DNA from: Streptomyces actinomycinicus
Lineage (GTDB): Bacteria > Actinomycetota > Actinomycetes > Streptomycetales > Streptomycetaceae
Reading direction: 5' to 3'
Length of the DNA: 64,000 nt
Assembly: GCF_016741775.1 (NCBI RefSeq)
Contig: NZ_JAERRK010000001.1
Coordinates: forward strand, 496,001-560,000
The position numbers and the translations under genes are program-made. Under the pieces are notes generated by a model that worked only from the letters and a program-made list of their open reading frames with translations, was not told the origin of the DNA and did not search any database. This document shows positions 38,079 to 47,044 of the stretch, piece by piece. Position 1 is the stretch's first letter. Every line of letters starts with the position of its first letter.

Positions 38079-39404
38079 ATGAGACGTCTCACCCCTGTCC
38101 TCGCCCTCGGCGCCCTGCTGCTCACCGCGCTGCCCGCGCACGCGTCCGACGGCCCCGCGCACCGCGAGAGCTACGGCACGAAGGCGCCGTACGCGCCCCA
38201 GCAGCACCCGCACGGCTACCAGGAGGTTCCCGCCGGCTTCGTTCCCGTCTTCACCGAGAACGTCTCCCGGCACGGGTCGCGCGCGGCCACCGACAGCGAG
38301 GACGGGGACCTGGTCCTCGCGCTGTGGGACAAGGCCGAGGCGGACGGCGCGCTCACCCGGCGCGGTGCGGACTTCGGGCCGAAGGTCCGCGCCCTGCAGG
38401 CCGCCATGGCGAAGGCCGGCTACGGCAACCTCAGCGGGCGCGGCAAGCAGGAACTGGCGGACACGGCCCTGCGCATGGAGCAGCGGCTGCCGTCGCTGTT
38501 CGACGAGATCGCCGACGACGGGCGGAAGATCGACGTCGTCAGCTCCGGGCAGGCGCGGGCCGTGGACAGCGGCAACGTGTTCGCGGGCGCCCTCGCCGAG
38601 GCCGAGCCCGGCCTGAAGCCGCTGATCGGGCCGGCCCGCACCGACAAGGACCTGCTGTACTTCCACAAGGCGGCGGGCGGCGCCGCGTACCGCGAGTACA
38701 TTGAGAACGACCAGCGCCTCAAGGACACCCTGAAGGGCATCACCGGCCGGCCCCGCACACAGCAGGCCGCGCACGGCGTGCTGCGCCGGATCTTCAAGGA
38801 GTCGTTCCTCGCGCAGATCCCCGACCAGGTCGCCGCCGCCCAGGCCGTCTACAACCTCTACGCCATCGCCCCCGCGATGACCGAGGAGAGCCCCCGGGGC
38901 GCCGGCTGGGGCATGGAGCGCTTCGTCTCCCGCGAGGACGCGGCCTGGTTCGGTTACCTGTCCGACGCCGAGGACTTCTACGAGAAGGGCCCCGGCTTCT
39001 CGGACAGCGACATCACCTACAAGATGGCGGGCGTCCTCCTCGACGACCTCTTCAAGCAGGTCGAGGCCGAGCGGAACGGCACCAGCGACCTCGGCGCCGA
39101 ACTCCGCTTCACCCACGCTGAGGAGATCATCCCGCTGGCCGCGCTGATGGGGCTGCCGGGCAGCACGCGCCCGGCGACGCCGGGTGAGCCGTACACGTAC
39201 GCCGGCAACCCCTGGCGCGGTTCCTCGGTGGCACCCCTCGGCGCGAACATCCAGTGGGACGTCTTCAAGAAGGGCAACCGCTACCTGGTCCGCATGCTCT
39301 ACAACGAGAAGGAGACGGCCTTCAAGGCCGGTTGCCGCCCCCTCACCAAGGGCAGCGCCTTCTACGACCTGGACGAACTGGAGCGCTGCTTCGGGCGCGC
39401 CTGA
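38079..39404 (+). CDS. Secreted histidine acid phosphatase (clade 2)
   Basis: 441 residues with a signal peptide (MRRLTPVLALGALLLTALPAHA-S). The catalytic motif is SRHGSRA (His65), and the late HAEEIIPL motif supplies the proton donor. Two cysteines near the C-terminus (CRPL, ERCFGRA) may form a disulfide. Clade 2 members include phytases and multiple inositol polyphosphate phosphatases, so phosphate scavenging outside the cell is likely. ATG 38079 gives the signal peptide; an upstream ATG at 38052 would add nine polar residues. Confidence 0.86.
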   Translation: MRRLTPVLALGALLLTALPAHASDGPAHRESYGTKAPYAPQQHPHGYQEVPAGFVPVFTENVSRHGSRAATDSEDGDLVLALWDKAEADGALTRRGADFGPKVRALQAAMAKAGYGNLSGRGKQELADTALRMEQRLPSLFDEIADDGRKIDVVSSGQARAVDSGNVFAGALAEAEPGLKPLIGPARTDKDLLYFHKAAGGAAYREYIENDQRLKDTLKGITGRPRTQQAAHGVLRRIFKESFLAQIPDQVAAAQAVYNLYAIAPAMTEESPRGAGWGMERFVSREDAAWFGYLSDAEDFYEKGPGFSDSDITYKMAGVLLDDLFKQVEAERNGTSDLGAELRFTHAEEIIPLAALMGLPGSTRPATPGEPYTYAGNPWRGSSVAPLGANIQWDVFKKGNRYLVRMLYNEKETAFKAGCRPLTKGSAFYDLDELERCFGRA

Positions 39405-39441
39405 CCGTTGAGCACGGCCGCCGGACGAACGGCTCGTGCAC

Positions 39442-39483
39442 GATCCCGCCTCATGGTCATGGACATGAAGCTGGGGCGGGATC
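39442..39483. terminator. Inverted repeat after the acid phosphatase gene
   Basis: GATCCCGCC (39442-39450) pairs with GGCGGGATC (39475-39483) across a 24-base loop in the gap between convergent phosphatase and zur genes. A copy of a GGGGCGCGGGG-type Streptomyces repeat follows at about 39530-39590. No gene is visible in 39405-39642. Confidence 0.45.
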
Positions 39484-39642
39484 CAGCGGTGGATGCCCGT
39501 CGTGCTGGGCTTCGGATCTCCAGGAGCGCCCGAAGGGGCGCGGGGCGGTGTCGACGTGCGGCTCCGCCGCGGGGCGCGACCAGCCACGACGGACCCGCAC
39601 CCGGCGACGACCCGCACCCCGACGGCGCTGGACCGAGGGCGC

Positions 39643-40053
39643 TCACCCGGCCGCACACTCCGCGCAGGTGCCGAAGATCTCCACCGTGTGGGCCACGTTG
39701 ACGTACCCGTGCTCCGCGGCGATGGCCTCCGCCCACTTCTCGACGGCCGGACCCTCCACCTCCACCGCCTTGCCACAGGCGCGGCACACCAGGTGGTGAT
39801 GGTGTTCGCCGCTCGAGCAGCGGCGGTAGACGGACTCGCCCTCGGTCGTGCGCAGGACGTCGACCTCGCCGGCCTCGGCGAGGGACTGGAGCGTGCGGTA
39901 GACGGTGGTGAGCCCGACCGAGTCGCCCTTGTGCTTGAGCATGTCGTGCAGTTCCTGCGCGCTGCGGAACTCGTCGACCTCGTCCAGGGCCGCCGCCACG
40001 GCTGCACGCTGGCGGGTCGCGCGGCCCTTAACGGGCGGTCCAGCGGTCGTCAC
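39643..40053 (-). CDS. zur: Zinc uptake regulator Zur (Fur family)
   Basis: 136 residues. The winged-helix N-terminus (AALDEVDEFRSAQELHDML, GLTTVYRTLQSLAEAGEVDVL) recognises DNA. The metal part includes YRRCSSGEHHHHLVCRACGK and IFGTCAECAAG, with two C-x2-C pairs for the structural zinc. It represses zinc importers under zinc sufficiency. GTG 40053 has AGGAGG six bases upstream. It lies 61 bases behind znuB on the same strand, so it may be co-transcribed with the importer and thus autoregulated through the Zur boxes. Confidence 0.93.
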   Translation of the reverse strand: MTTAGPPVKGRATRQRAAVAAALDEVDEFRSAQELHDMLKHKGDSVGLTTVYRTLQSLAEAGEVDVLRTTEGESVYRRCSSGEHHHHLVCRACGKAVEVEGPAVEKWAEAIAAEHGYVNVAHTVEIFGTCAECAAG

Positions 40054-40114
40054 CGGTTGCCTCCTCACGTCTGGCTACTGCCCGGGCCATTGTGCCAGCC
40101 CGGACTGTGAGCGG

Positions 40115-41017
40115 TCAGACGCCGACCTCGTCCCCGGCCCCGCGCGCGACCGGAATCGAGCACTCCGCGGGGTCGCCCGACGGCTGTGCCGCGAGGGCCG
40201 CGCGGGCGCGTCGCCGGGCCAGCGGGGCCGCCAGCGCCGTCAGCGCGATGAACGCGCCGATCGTCAGCAGGACGATCGTGGCGCCGGGCGGGACGTCCTG
40301 GTAGTACGACGTGATCGTGCCGCTGACCGTCACGGTCACCCCGATCGCCACCGCGATCACGAACGTCACGGCGAAGCTGCGGGTGAGCTGCTGCGCCGCC
40401 GCCACCGGGACCACCATCAGAGCGGACACCAGCAGCAGGCCGACCACACGCATGGCGACCGTCACCGTCACGGCCGCGGTGACCGCCGTCAGCAGGTTCA
40501 GGGCCCGTACGGGCAGACCCGTGACCCGCGCGAACTCCTCGTCCTGGCTGACCGCGAACAGCTGCCGGCGCAGACCCAGCGTGACCAGCAGCACGAAGGC
40601 GGCCAGGACACAGATCGCGGTCACGTCGGACCGGGACACCGTCGAGAGCGAGCCGAACAGGTACGACGTCAGGTTGGCGTTGGAGCCGCCCGGCGCGAGG
40701 TTGATCAGCATCACACCGCCGGCCATGCCGCCGTAGAAGAGCATGGCGAGCGCGATGTCGCCGCGCGTCCTGCCGTACCAGCGGATCAGCTCCATCAGGA
40801 TCGCGCCGAGCACGGAGACGGCCGTCGCCGTCCACACCGGGGAGGCGGACAGCAGGAAGCCGAGGCCGACGCCCGTCATGGCCACGTGCCCGATGCCGTC
40901 GCCCAGCAGCGCCTGGCGGCGCTGGACCAGGTAGATGCCCACCGCGGGCGCGGTGATGCCGACCAGGACGGCCGCGAGGAGCGCCCGCTGCATGAATTCG
41001 TAGTCGAGGAAGTCCAT
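40115..41017 (-). CDS. znuB: Zinc ABC importer permease
   Basis: 300 residues with about eight or nine membrane helices. ALLGDGIGHVAMTGVGLGFLL is the signature of the ZnuB/ABC-3 family. The C-terminal hydrophilic tail (AAQPSGDPAECSIPVARGAGDEVGV) is cytoplasmic. Its ATG overlaps the ATPase stop by one base (TGATG at 41015-41019). It imports Zn(II) with ZnuA and ZnuC. Confidence 0.92.
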   Translation of the reverse strand: MDFLDYEFMQRALLAAVLVGITAPAVGIYLVQRRQALLGDGIGHVAMTGVGLGFLLSASPVWTATAVSVLGAILMELIRWYGRTRGDIALAMLFYGGMAGGVMLINLAPGGSNANLTSYLFGSLSTVSRSDVTAICVLAAFVLLVTLGLRRQLFAVSQDEEFARVTGLPVRALNLLTAVTAAVTVTVAMRVVGLLLVSALMVVPVAAAQQLTRSFAVTFVIAVAIGVTVTVSGTITSYYQDVPPGATIVLLTIGAFIALTALAAPLARRRARAALAAQPSGDPAECSIPVARGAGDEVGV

Positions 41018-41787
41018 CAGCTCAGCAGTCCCGTGCGGATCGGTTCGGCGCCCGCCGGTGCGTGCGGGTGTACGTGGTCGTGACCGGGCAGCGCGTGCTG
41101 GCCGACCGCCCGAGGGGGCGGGCCGTCGTGCAGCACGCAGCCGTCGCGCAGGACGACCGCCCGGTCGATCAGGGGCTCCAGCGGGCCCAGTTCGTGCAGC
41201 ACGAGCAGGACCGTCGTACCGGCCTCGACCTGCTGCCGCAGGGTCCGCGCGAGCACCTCCTGGCTGGCCAGGTCGACGCCCGCCATCGGCTCGTCCATGA
41301 TCAGCAGCTCGGGCTCGGCGACCAGTGCGCGGGCGATCAGCACCCGCTGGTGCTGGCCGCCGGAGAGCGCGTTCACCGAGTCCTTGGCCCGGTCCGCCAT
41401 GCCGACCAGCTCCAGGGCCTTGCGCACGGCCTCCCGGTCCGCCTTGCGGAAGACGCCGAACCGGGTGCGGGACAGGCGGCCCGAGGAGACGACCTCCGTC
41501 ACCGTCGCCGGGACCCCGCCCGCGGCCGTCGTGCGCTGCGGCACGTAGCCCACGCGCGCCCAGTCCCGGAAGGACCGGCGCGGGGTGCCGAACAGCTCGA
41601 TGGTGCCGCCGCTCAACGGCACCTGGCCGATGATCGAGCGGATCGCCGTGGACTTGCCCGAACCGTTGGCGCCGAGCAGCGCGACGACCTCGCCGCGGCC
41701 GACGCTGAGGTCGACGCCCCGCAGCACGGGACGCGCGCCGAGTTCGGCGGTCACCCCGCGCAGGGCGATGACAGGTTCGCTGGTCAT
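41017..41787 (-). CDS. znuC: Zinc ABC importer ATPase
   Basis: 256 residues. Walker A GANGSGKST, signature ALSGGQHQRVLIARAL, Walker B LLIMDEPMAGVD and switch His in LVLHELG. A His-rich tail (QHALPGHDHVHPHAPAG) may hold zinc. Eleven bases separate it from znuA upstream and it overlaps znuB downstream, so the three form one transcript. Confidence 0.94.
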   Translation of the reverse strand: MTSEPVIALRGVTAELGARPVLRGVDLSVGRGEVVALLGANGSGKSTAIRSIIGQVPLSGGTIELFGTPRRSFRDWARVGYVPQRTTAAGGVPATVTEVVSSGRLSRTRFGVFRKADREAVRKALELVGMADRAKDSVNALSGGQHQRVLIARALVAEPELLIMDEPMAGVDLASQEVLARTLRQQVEAGTTVLLVLHELGPLEPLIDRAVVLRDGCVLHDGPPPRAVGQHALPGHDHVHPHAPAGAEPIRTGLLS

Positions 41788-41798
41788 CTCGTCTCCCG

Positions 41799-42761
41799 TC
41801 ACTTGGCGCCCAGGGCCTGCTGGAGTGCCTTGAGGTTGGCCTCCTGGACGGTGAAGTAGTCCTTGCCGCGGGACTTGTCGGTGATGCCCTCGATCGGGTC
41901 GAGGACGTCCGTCTTCAGGTCCGCGTCGTGGGCGATGGTCCGGGCGGTCCTGTCGCTGACGAGCGTCTCGTAGAAGACGGTGGTGACGCCGTCGGCCTTC
42001 GCCATCTCCTCCAGGTCCCTGACCCGGGCGGCGCTCGGCTCCGACTCGGGGTCGAGGCCGCTGATGGCCTCCTCGGTGAGGCCGTAGCGCTCGGCGAGGT
42101 AGCCGAAGGCGGCGTGCGTGGTCAGGAAGACCTTGCTCCGGGTGTGCGCGAGGCTCTGCTCGAACGCGAAGTTCAGCGCGTCCAGCTTCCCGTTCAGCTT
42201 CGCGCTGTTCTCCCGGTAGTAGGCGGCGTGCTTCGGGTCGGCCTTCGCGAAGGCCTCGCCGACGCCCTTGGCGACCTCGCCGTACCGCACCGGGTCGAGC
42301 CAGATGTGCGGGTCCTTGCCCGCCTCCTCCTCCTCGTGCCCGTGGGTGTCGTGCTCGGCCGCGTGGCCGCCGACCTCGGTTCCGTGGTTCTCCAGCGTGG
42401 TCAGCGTGGAGGCGTCGATCTTCGTCCGGACCGGGGACTCGGCCACGGCCTTGTCGACCGACGGCTGGAGGCCCTTCAGGTACAGGGCCGCGTCGGACTC
42501 CTCGATCTGGGCGATCTGCTGGGGGCTCAGCTCCAGGTCGTGCGGCTCCTGGCCGGGGGTGGTGAGCGTCACGACGTGGACGTGCTTCCCGCCGATCTGC
42601 TCCGCGAGGAAGGCCATCGGGTAGAACGACGCGACGACGTCCAGTTTGCCCGTGTTGGCGACGACCGCTCCGTCTCCGGAGCAGGCGGTGAGGGTACCGA
42701 TACCCAGGGTGGTGGCCGCGGCGGCCGCGGCCACGGGTATGAGGCGTCGTCGTACGTTCAT
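41799..42761 (-). CDS. znuA: Zinc-binding lipoprotein of ABC importer
   Basis: 320 residues. The lipobox LTAC puts the anchor at Cys27. The cluster A-I fold shows VASFYPMAFLAEQIGG, the His in EPHDLELSP, a His/acid-rich loop (GHAAEHDTHGHEEEE) of zinc-type SBPs, DPHIWLDPVRY and TTHAAFGYLAERYG. ATG 42761 and ATG 42770 are both possible; the former directly precedes the signal sequence MNVRRRLIPV. Two Zur-box-like palindromes overlap or lie close to the start. Confidence 0.93.
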   Translation of the reverse strand: MNVRRRLIPVAAAAAATTLGIGTLTACSGDGAVVANTGKLDVVASFYPMAFLAEQIGGKHVHVVTLTTPGQEPHDLELSPQQIAQIEESDAALYLKGLQPSVDKAVAESPVRTKIDASTLTTLENHGTEVGGHAAEHDTHGHEEEEAGKDPHIWLDPVRYGEVAKGVGEAFAKADPKHAAYYRENSAKLNGKLDALNFAFEQSLAHTRSKVFLTTHAAFGYLAERYGLTEEAISGLDPESEPSAARVRDLEEMAKADGVTTVFYETLVSDRTARTIAHDADLKTDVLDPIEGITDKSRGKDYFTVQEANLKALQQALGAK

Positions 42762-42775
42762 GACAGTCATTTTCA
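42761..42775. promoter_or_regulatory. Zur-box-like site 1 at znuA start
   Basis: TGACAGT-C-ATTTTCA, an imperfect 7-1-7 palindrome (TGA-n-A-n-T halves). It overlaps the znuA start. It is 22 bases centre to centre from site 2, a spacing that would place two Zur dimers on one face of the helix. Confidence 0.6.
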
Positions 42776-42782
42776 ACTAATA

Positions 42783-42797
42783 TGGAAACCGTTGTCA
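42783..42797. promoter_or_regulatory. Zur-box-like site 2 upstream of znuA
   Basis: TGGAAAC-C-GTTGTCA, an imperfect 7-1-7 palindrome close to the TGAnAAC/GTTnTCA form recalled for Streptomyces Zur boxes. It lies in the divergent znuA/glyS region. No other signal is clear in 42798-42921. Confidence 0.65.
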
Positions 42798-42921
42798 ACA
42801 ACGCTCATCAGGTGGTCTGAGCGGGGGCCGATTTGGTCGTGGGGGAGCCTGCGCCGGTAACCTGAATCATTCGCTGGAAGCATCTCGCTTCAACGCCCGT
42901 CGTCGTAATGAAGAGAGCACC

Positions 42922-44304
42922 GTGGCCGCCGACAAGATCGACACCATCGTCAGCCTGAGCAAGCGCCGTGGCTTCGTTTTCCCGTGCAGTGAGATCTACG
43001 GCGGACAGCGTGCCGCCTGGGACTACGGACCGCTGGGTGTCGAGCTCAAGGAGAACATCAAGCGTCAGTGGTGGCGCTACATGGTGACGTCGCGCGAGGA
43101 CGTCGTCGGTATCGACTCGTCCGTCATCCTGGCCTCCGAGGTCTGGGTCGCCTCCGGCCACGTCGCCACCTTCACGGACCCGCTGACCGAGTGCACCTCG
43201 TGTCACAAGCGGTTCCGTGCGGACCACCTCGAAGAGGCCTACGAGGAGAAGAAGGGGCACGCCCCGGCCAACGGCCTCGCGGACATCAACTGCCCGAACT
43301 GCGGCAACAAGGGCCAGTTCACCGAGCCCAAGCAGTTCTCCGGCCTGCTGTCCACCCACCTCGGCCCGACCCAGGACTCCGGCTCCGTCGCCTACCTGCG
43401 CCCCGAGACCGCCCAGGGCATCTTCACCAACTTCGCCCAGGTCCAGACCACCTCGCGCCGTAAGCCGCCGTTCGGTATCGCCCAGATGGGCAAGTCCTTC
43501 CGCAACGAGATCACGCCCGGCAACTTCATCTTCCGCACGCGCGAGTTCGAGCAGATGGAGATGGAGTTCTTCGTCAAGCCGGGCGAGGACGAGCAGTGGC
43601 AGGAGTACTGGATGCAGCAGCGCTGGAACTGGTACACCGGCCTCGGTCTCCGTGAGGAGAACATGCGCTGGTACGAGCACCCGAAGGAGAAGCTCTCCCA
43701 CTACTCCAAGCGCACCGCCGACATCGAGTACCGCTTCCAGTTCGGCGGCAGCGAGTGGGGCGAGCTGGAGGGTGTAGCCAACCGCACCGACTACGACCTC
43801 GGTGCCCACTCCAAGGCCTCCGGCCAGGACCTCTCCTACTTCGACCAGGAGGCCGGCGAGCGCTGGACCCCGTACGTCATCGAGCCCGCGGCCGGTGTCG
43901 GCCGCACGATGCTGGCCTTCCTGCTCGACGCGTACGTCGAGGACGAGGCCCCGAACGCCAAGGGCAAGATGGAGAAGCGGACCGTGCTGCGGCTGGACCA
44001 CCGCCTCGCCCCGGTGAAGGTGGCCGTCCTCCCGCTGTCCCGCAACCCGGAGCTGTCGCCGAAGGCCAAGGGGCTGGCGCAGGCGCTGCGGCAGAACTGG
44101 AACATCGAGTTCGACGACGCCGGTGCGATCGGGCGGCGTTACCGTCGCCAGGACGAGATCGGTACGCCGTTCTGTGTGACCGTCGACTTCGACACGCTCG
44201 AGGACAATGCGGTGACCGTGCGCGAGCGGGACACGATGAAGCAGGAGCGGGTGTCTCTCGACCAGATCGAGGGGTACCTCGCCAGCCGCCTGCTGGGCTG
44301 CTGA
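42922..44304 (+). CDS. glyS: Glycyl-tRNA synthetase (alpha2 type)
   Basis: 460 residues, GTG start. Class II motifs are visible: [26 protein letters not shown] (motif 1 area), [10 protein letters not shown] and [31 protein letters not shown] (motif 2), and [12 protein letters not shown] (motif 3). An anticodon-binding domain starts near residue 365 (VAVLPLSR). A zinc-finger-like cluster is formed by CTSCHKRF and CPNCGNKG. It charges tRNA-Gly. Complete, and followed by a strong terminator. Confidence 0.97.
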   Translation: MAADKIDTIVSLSKRRGFVFPCSEIYGGQRAAWDYGPLGVELKENIKRQWWRYMVTSREDVVGIDSSVILASEVWVASGHVATFTDPLTECTSCHKRFRADHLEEAYEEKKGHAPANGLADINCPNCGNKGQFTEPKQFSGLLSTHLGPTQDSGSVAYLRPETAQGIFTNFAQVQTTSRRKPPFGIAQMGKSFRNEITPGNFIFRTREFEQMEMEFFVKPGEDEQWQEYWMQQRWNWYTGLGLREENMRWYEHPKEKLSHYSKRTADIEYRFQFGGSEWGELEGVANRTDYDLGAHSKASGQDLSYFDQEAGERWTPYVIEPAAGVGRTMLAFLLDAYVEDEAPNAKGKMEKRTVLRLDHRLAPVKVAVLPLSRNPELSPKAKGLAQALRQNWNIEFDDAGAIGRRYRRQDEIGTPFCVTVDFDTLEDNAVTVRERDTMKQERVSLDQIEGYLASRLLGC

Positions 44305-44359
44305 CCGGCACCGACGCCACCGACCCAGGGGGCTTGGCCCCCTGAACCCCCGAAAACCT

Positions 44360-44404
44360 CGCCCGCCCACCACCCGACTCGCTCGGCTGGTGGGCGGGCG
44401 TTTT
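44360..44404. terminator. Terminator after glyS
   Basis: 13-base arms (CGCCCGCCCACCA and its complement) with a 15-base loop, followed by TTTT: a typical rho-independent terminator. It also serves the convergent gene ending at 44480. Confidence 0.8.
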
Positions 44405-44479
44405 GGCGGGGCCGGCCGGGCGGGTTGCAGGGGAGGCGACTCGGTCGGCCGGTGGGTGGGTCTTTTTTTGGGGGGCTCG

Positions 44480-45592
44480 CTAGGTGTTCACGTCCAGGTC
44501 GACGTACAGCGCTGCGTGGTCCGAGGCCTCGTCGGTCTTGTCGTGGACGCTCTTGAAGTGGTTCGCGTGGGCCGCGATGCCGCGGGTCTCCAGGCCCACC
44601 CTCTGCACCTTGCTCCACAGGGCGGGCGGGAGCATGACGTAGTCGAGCTTGTCCCGCTTGTGGTGGCAGTTCCCGTGGGTGCCGGGTTCACCGTCGTAGA
44701 GGGGGTGGCTCATCACGTCGCGCAGGCCGGTGTCCAGCAGGACCCCGACCGGCTTGCTGTCCGGGGTGTCGTTGAGGTCGCCGGCCACCACGACGTCCGG
44801 TGTCCGTTCCAGCGCCGCCCGGTAGATCTCGGCGACCCGCTCGGCCTGGGCCAGGCGCAGCTCCGGTTCGTCGTTGAACTTGCTCTTGAGGTGGTTGCCG
44901 AGGACCACCAGGGTCTGTGAGCCGAGCCGGATCTCGAACTCGGGGCAGTCGCGGCTGAACAGGGGCCTCGTCGGGTCCGCCGGGTCCGTTTCGAAGATGT
45001 GCGTGCGGACGGACGTGATCGGCAGGCGGCTGAGGATTCCGATGTCGATGCCCCGCGGGTCGTTCCCGTCGATCAGCAGATTGAACGGGTACGGCTGCCA
45101 GCCCAGGCCCAGGACATGCTGGTTGAACCGGTCCAGGGTGAGCCGGTCCTCGACCTCGGGCACGAGCAGGACATCGGCGTTCACTTCCCTGACCACCCGT
45201 CCGGTGTTGCTGACCGCGGCCATGTCCAGGTCGTCCTGGCCGAGTTCGGCCCAGCCGGCCCATGACCCACGGCCCTCGGCGAGGATCGGCAGCTCGGTCG
45301 GCTCCGTCCCCGGCGCGGGCGTGGTGAACAGCCCGCTCTGCGTACCGGGGCGGTTCTGGTTGACGTAGATCAGCGGCGGGTTCTCCGGGTCGCTGCTGTA
45401 GGCCCGGTACTCCAGGACGAGCGCGGAGATCCGGTCCTTGTCCCTGGCGGTGTACGTCTTCTTGTCCAGGAGGGCCACCAGGCCGGCGAAGTCCTTCAGG
45501 ACCCGCTTGCGCGCAGCCGCGTCCGGGAGCCGGAAGGCGGAGGGACGGCGGAAGAGGTTCTCGGTGTTGAAGGTGGCGATACGGACGGCCAT
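44480..45592 (-). CDS. Endonuclease/exonuclease/phosphatase family protein
   Basis: 370 residues without signal peptide. It begins VRIATFNTENLFRRP, the EEP catalytic start (Asn, Glu). LLVPEVEDRLTLDRF, LVVLGNHLKSKFND, VVVAGDLNDTPDSKPVG and DKLDYVMLPP, ending ASDHAALYVDL, form the rest of the metal and catalytic set. It may cleave DNA, RNA or phosphoesters. ATG 45592 follows GAGGAGG. Neighbours give no clear job; the gap of 203 bases to the chitinase gene holds no gene. Confidence 0.86.
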   Translation of the reverse strand: MAVRIATFNTENLFRRPSAFRLPDAAARKRVLKDFAGLVALLDKKTYTARDKDRISALVLEYRAYSSDPENPPLIYVNQNRPGTQSGLFTTPAPGTEPTELPILAEGRGSWAGWAELGQDDLDMAAVSNTGRVVREVNADVLLVPEVEDRLTLDRFNQHVLGLGWQPYPFNLLIDGNDPRGIDIGILSRLPITSVRTHIFETDPADPTRPLFSRDCPEFEIRLGSQTLVVLGNHLKSKFNDEPELRLAQAERVAEIYRAALERTPDVVVAGDLNDTPDSKPVGVLLDTGLRDVMSHPLYDGEPGTHGNCHHKRDKLDYVMLPPALWSKVQRVGLETRGIAAHANHFKSVHDKTDEASDHAALYVDLDVNT

Positions 45593-45795
45593 CGCGGCCT
45601 CCTCGGGCGGCGCTGGGACACCGCGCGGCCGACGGCAGGCGCCGCCTGGGAGACTGCGCGCCGGCACTTCCATTCTCCGAGCGGTGACGCAGGGTGTCCA
45701 ACGGAACGGGCCGCCGGCGCCACCCTCGCCCGGGCCCGCCCGACGGACCCCGGGGCCGGCGGTGGACCGGTCCGCCCGGTGGACCCCGGCGGGCC

Positions 45796-46851
45796 TCAAC
45801 GGCCCTGCAGTGCCCTGACGTTGTCGCCGAAGGTCCAGCTCTTCGCGCCGTCCCAGTTGACCGACCAGGTCATCAGGCCCTTCAGTGACGTCCCGTAGTG
45901 CCGCCAGGCCTGGGAGACCAGGGACGGGGACATGTAGCCGCCGCCCGCGCCGGGCTGGGCGGGCAGGCCCGGTACCTGCTTGTCGTACGGCACCCTGACG
46001 GTCGTCCCCTGCACCACCAGGCCCTTGTCGAGACAGTCGGTCTGAGCGGTGAAGCCCTGGACCGTGCCGGCCGAGTAGGAGTCCCCGGAACAGCCGTACA
46101 TGCTGCCGTTGTAGTACTGCATGTTCAGCCACCACAGGCGGCCGTTGTCCGCGTACTTCTTGATGACCGGCAGGTAGGCGCCCCAGATGGAGCCGTAGGT
46201 GATGCTGCCGCCGGTGACGTACGCCGTCTCCGGGGCCATCGTCAGGCCGAACCCGGAGGGCATCCGGGCGAGGATCCCGTCGATGATGCGGATCAGGTTG
46301 GCCTGGGACGTGGACAGTTGGCCGATGCTGCCGCTGCCGACCAGACCGGTCTCGATGTCGATGTCGATGCCGTCGAAGTTGTACTTCTTCAGGATCGGGA
46401 CGATCGTCGCGACGAAACGGTCCGCCACGGCAGTGGAGTTGAGGTCGATACCGGCCGCGGCGCCGCCGATCGACAGCAGGACGGTCTGGCCGGAGGCCTT
46501 GGCCGCGCACATCTCCGACGGCGTGGCCACCTTCACGCCGCTGTCCATGCCGTCCTCCCAGAGGGCCGTGCCGTCCGAACGGATCACGGGGAAGGCGGCG
46601 TTGATCACGTTGTAGCCGTGGGCGGCGATCCGGGAGTCGGTGATCGGGGTCCAGCCGAAGGGCGGGTGGACGCCGTTCGCGGAGCCGTCCCAGTTCTCCC
46701 AGTAGCCCTGGAGCACCTTGCCCGCGGGGCGCGGCTTCACGGCGCAGGTCTCGGCGGCGGAGGCGGTGGCCGCGGTGGCGATCGTTAGCGGGGCGGCCAA
46801 GGCGGCCGTGGCGAGGGCTGTGGTGAGCAGGCGCAGGGTGCGGCGGAGCAT
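45796..46851 (-). CDS. Secreted GH18 chitinase
   Basis: 351 residues. The signal peptide runs to about residue 33 (TASAAET). The GH18 domain contains SIGG and the catalytic FDGIDIDIETG, with acid Glu167. The late WSVNWDGAK supports a bacterial GH18 of the ChiD/ChiC type. No chitin-binding module is present. It would release chitooligosaccharides outside the cell. Upstream, an inverted pair of TGGTCCAGACCT-like motifs matches the chitinase repeats known as DasR sites, so N-acetylglucosamine-dependent control is likely. ATG 46851 follows GGGAGG. Confidence 0.92.
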   Translation of the reverse strand: MLRRTLRLLTTALATAALAAPLTIATAATASAAETCAVKPRPAGKVLQGYWENWDGSANGVHPPFGWTPITDSRIAAHGYNVINAAFPVIRSDGTALWEDGMDSGVKVATPSEMCAAKASGQTVLLSIGGAAAGIDLNSTAVADRFVATIVPILKKYNFDGIDIDIETGLVGSGSIGQLSTSQANLIRIIDGILARMPSGFGLTMAPETAYVTGGSITYGSIWGAYLPVIKKYADNGRLWWLNMQYYNGSMYGCSGDSYSAGTVQGFTAQTDCLDKGLVVQGTTVRVPYDKQVPGLPAQPGAGGGYMSPSLVSQAWRHYGTSLKGLMTWSVNWDGAKSWTFGDNVRALQGR

Positions 46852-46921
46852 GCGGGCCTCCCGGTGGGGGTGCGGTGAGGTGTCGTAGGCATGACAGTTC
46901 GCGTCTTCATGAACAGTGCGC

Positions 46922-46954
46922 TGGTCCAGACCTACCGTCAATAGGTCTGGACCA
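46922..46954. promoter_or_regulatory. Inverted pair of DasR-like sites upstream of chitinase
   Basis: TGGTCCAGACCTA (46922-46934) and TAGGTCTGGACCA (46942-46954) are exact inverted copies separated by CCGTCAA. Each agrees with the recalled dre core TGGTCTAGACCA in 10 of 12 positions. They lie 71-103 bases upstream of the chitinase ATG. Confidence 0.75.
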
Positions 46955-46994
46955 ATTGACCGGACTTGCGGCCTCGGGAGTGACATCTATGGAA

Positions 46995-47016
46995 TGACAG
47001 ATATTGAAATCTGTCA
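46995..47016. promoter_or_regulatory. Palindrome upstream of the aldo/keto reductase
   Basis: TGACAGAT-ATTGAA-ATCTGTCA, perfect 8-base arms, ending 28 bases before the AKR start. Overlapping CTGTCA/TGTCAG units follow to about 47029. A good candidate operator for the TetR encoded downstream. Confidence 0.6.
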
Positions 47017-47044
47017 GCTGTCATGTCAGTCTGGAGGCATGACG

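Noticed and set aside
34838-38125. Open frame of about 1,095 codons on the minus strand across caspase, recO and uppS
   Set aside because: It is antisense to three well-supported genes, with a composition typical of GC-rich shadow frames (Arg/Gly/Val-rich) and no domain.
42777-42921. T-box or other glycine-sensing leader before glyS
   Set aside because: No T-box core sequence or terminator hairpin is visible in the short leader.
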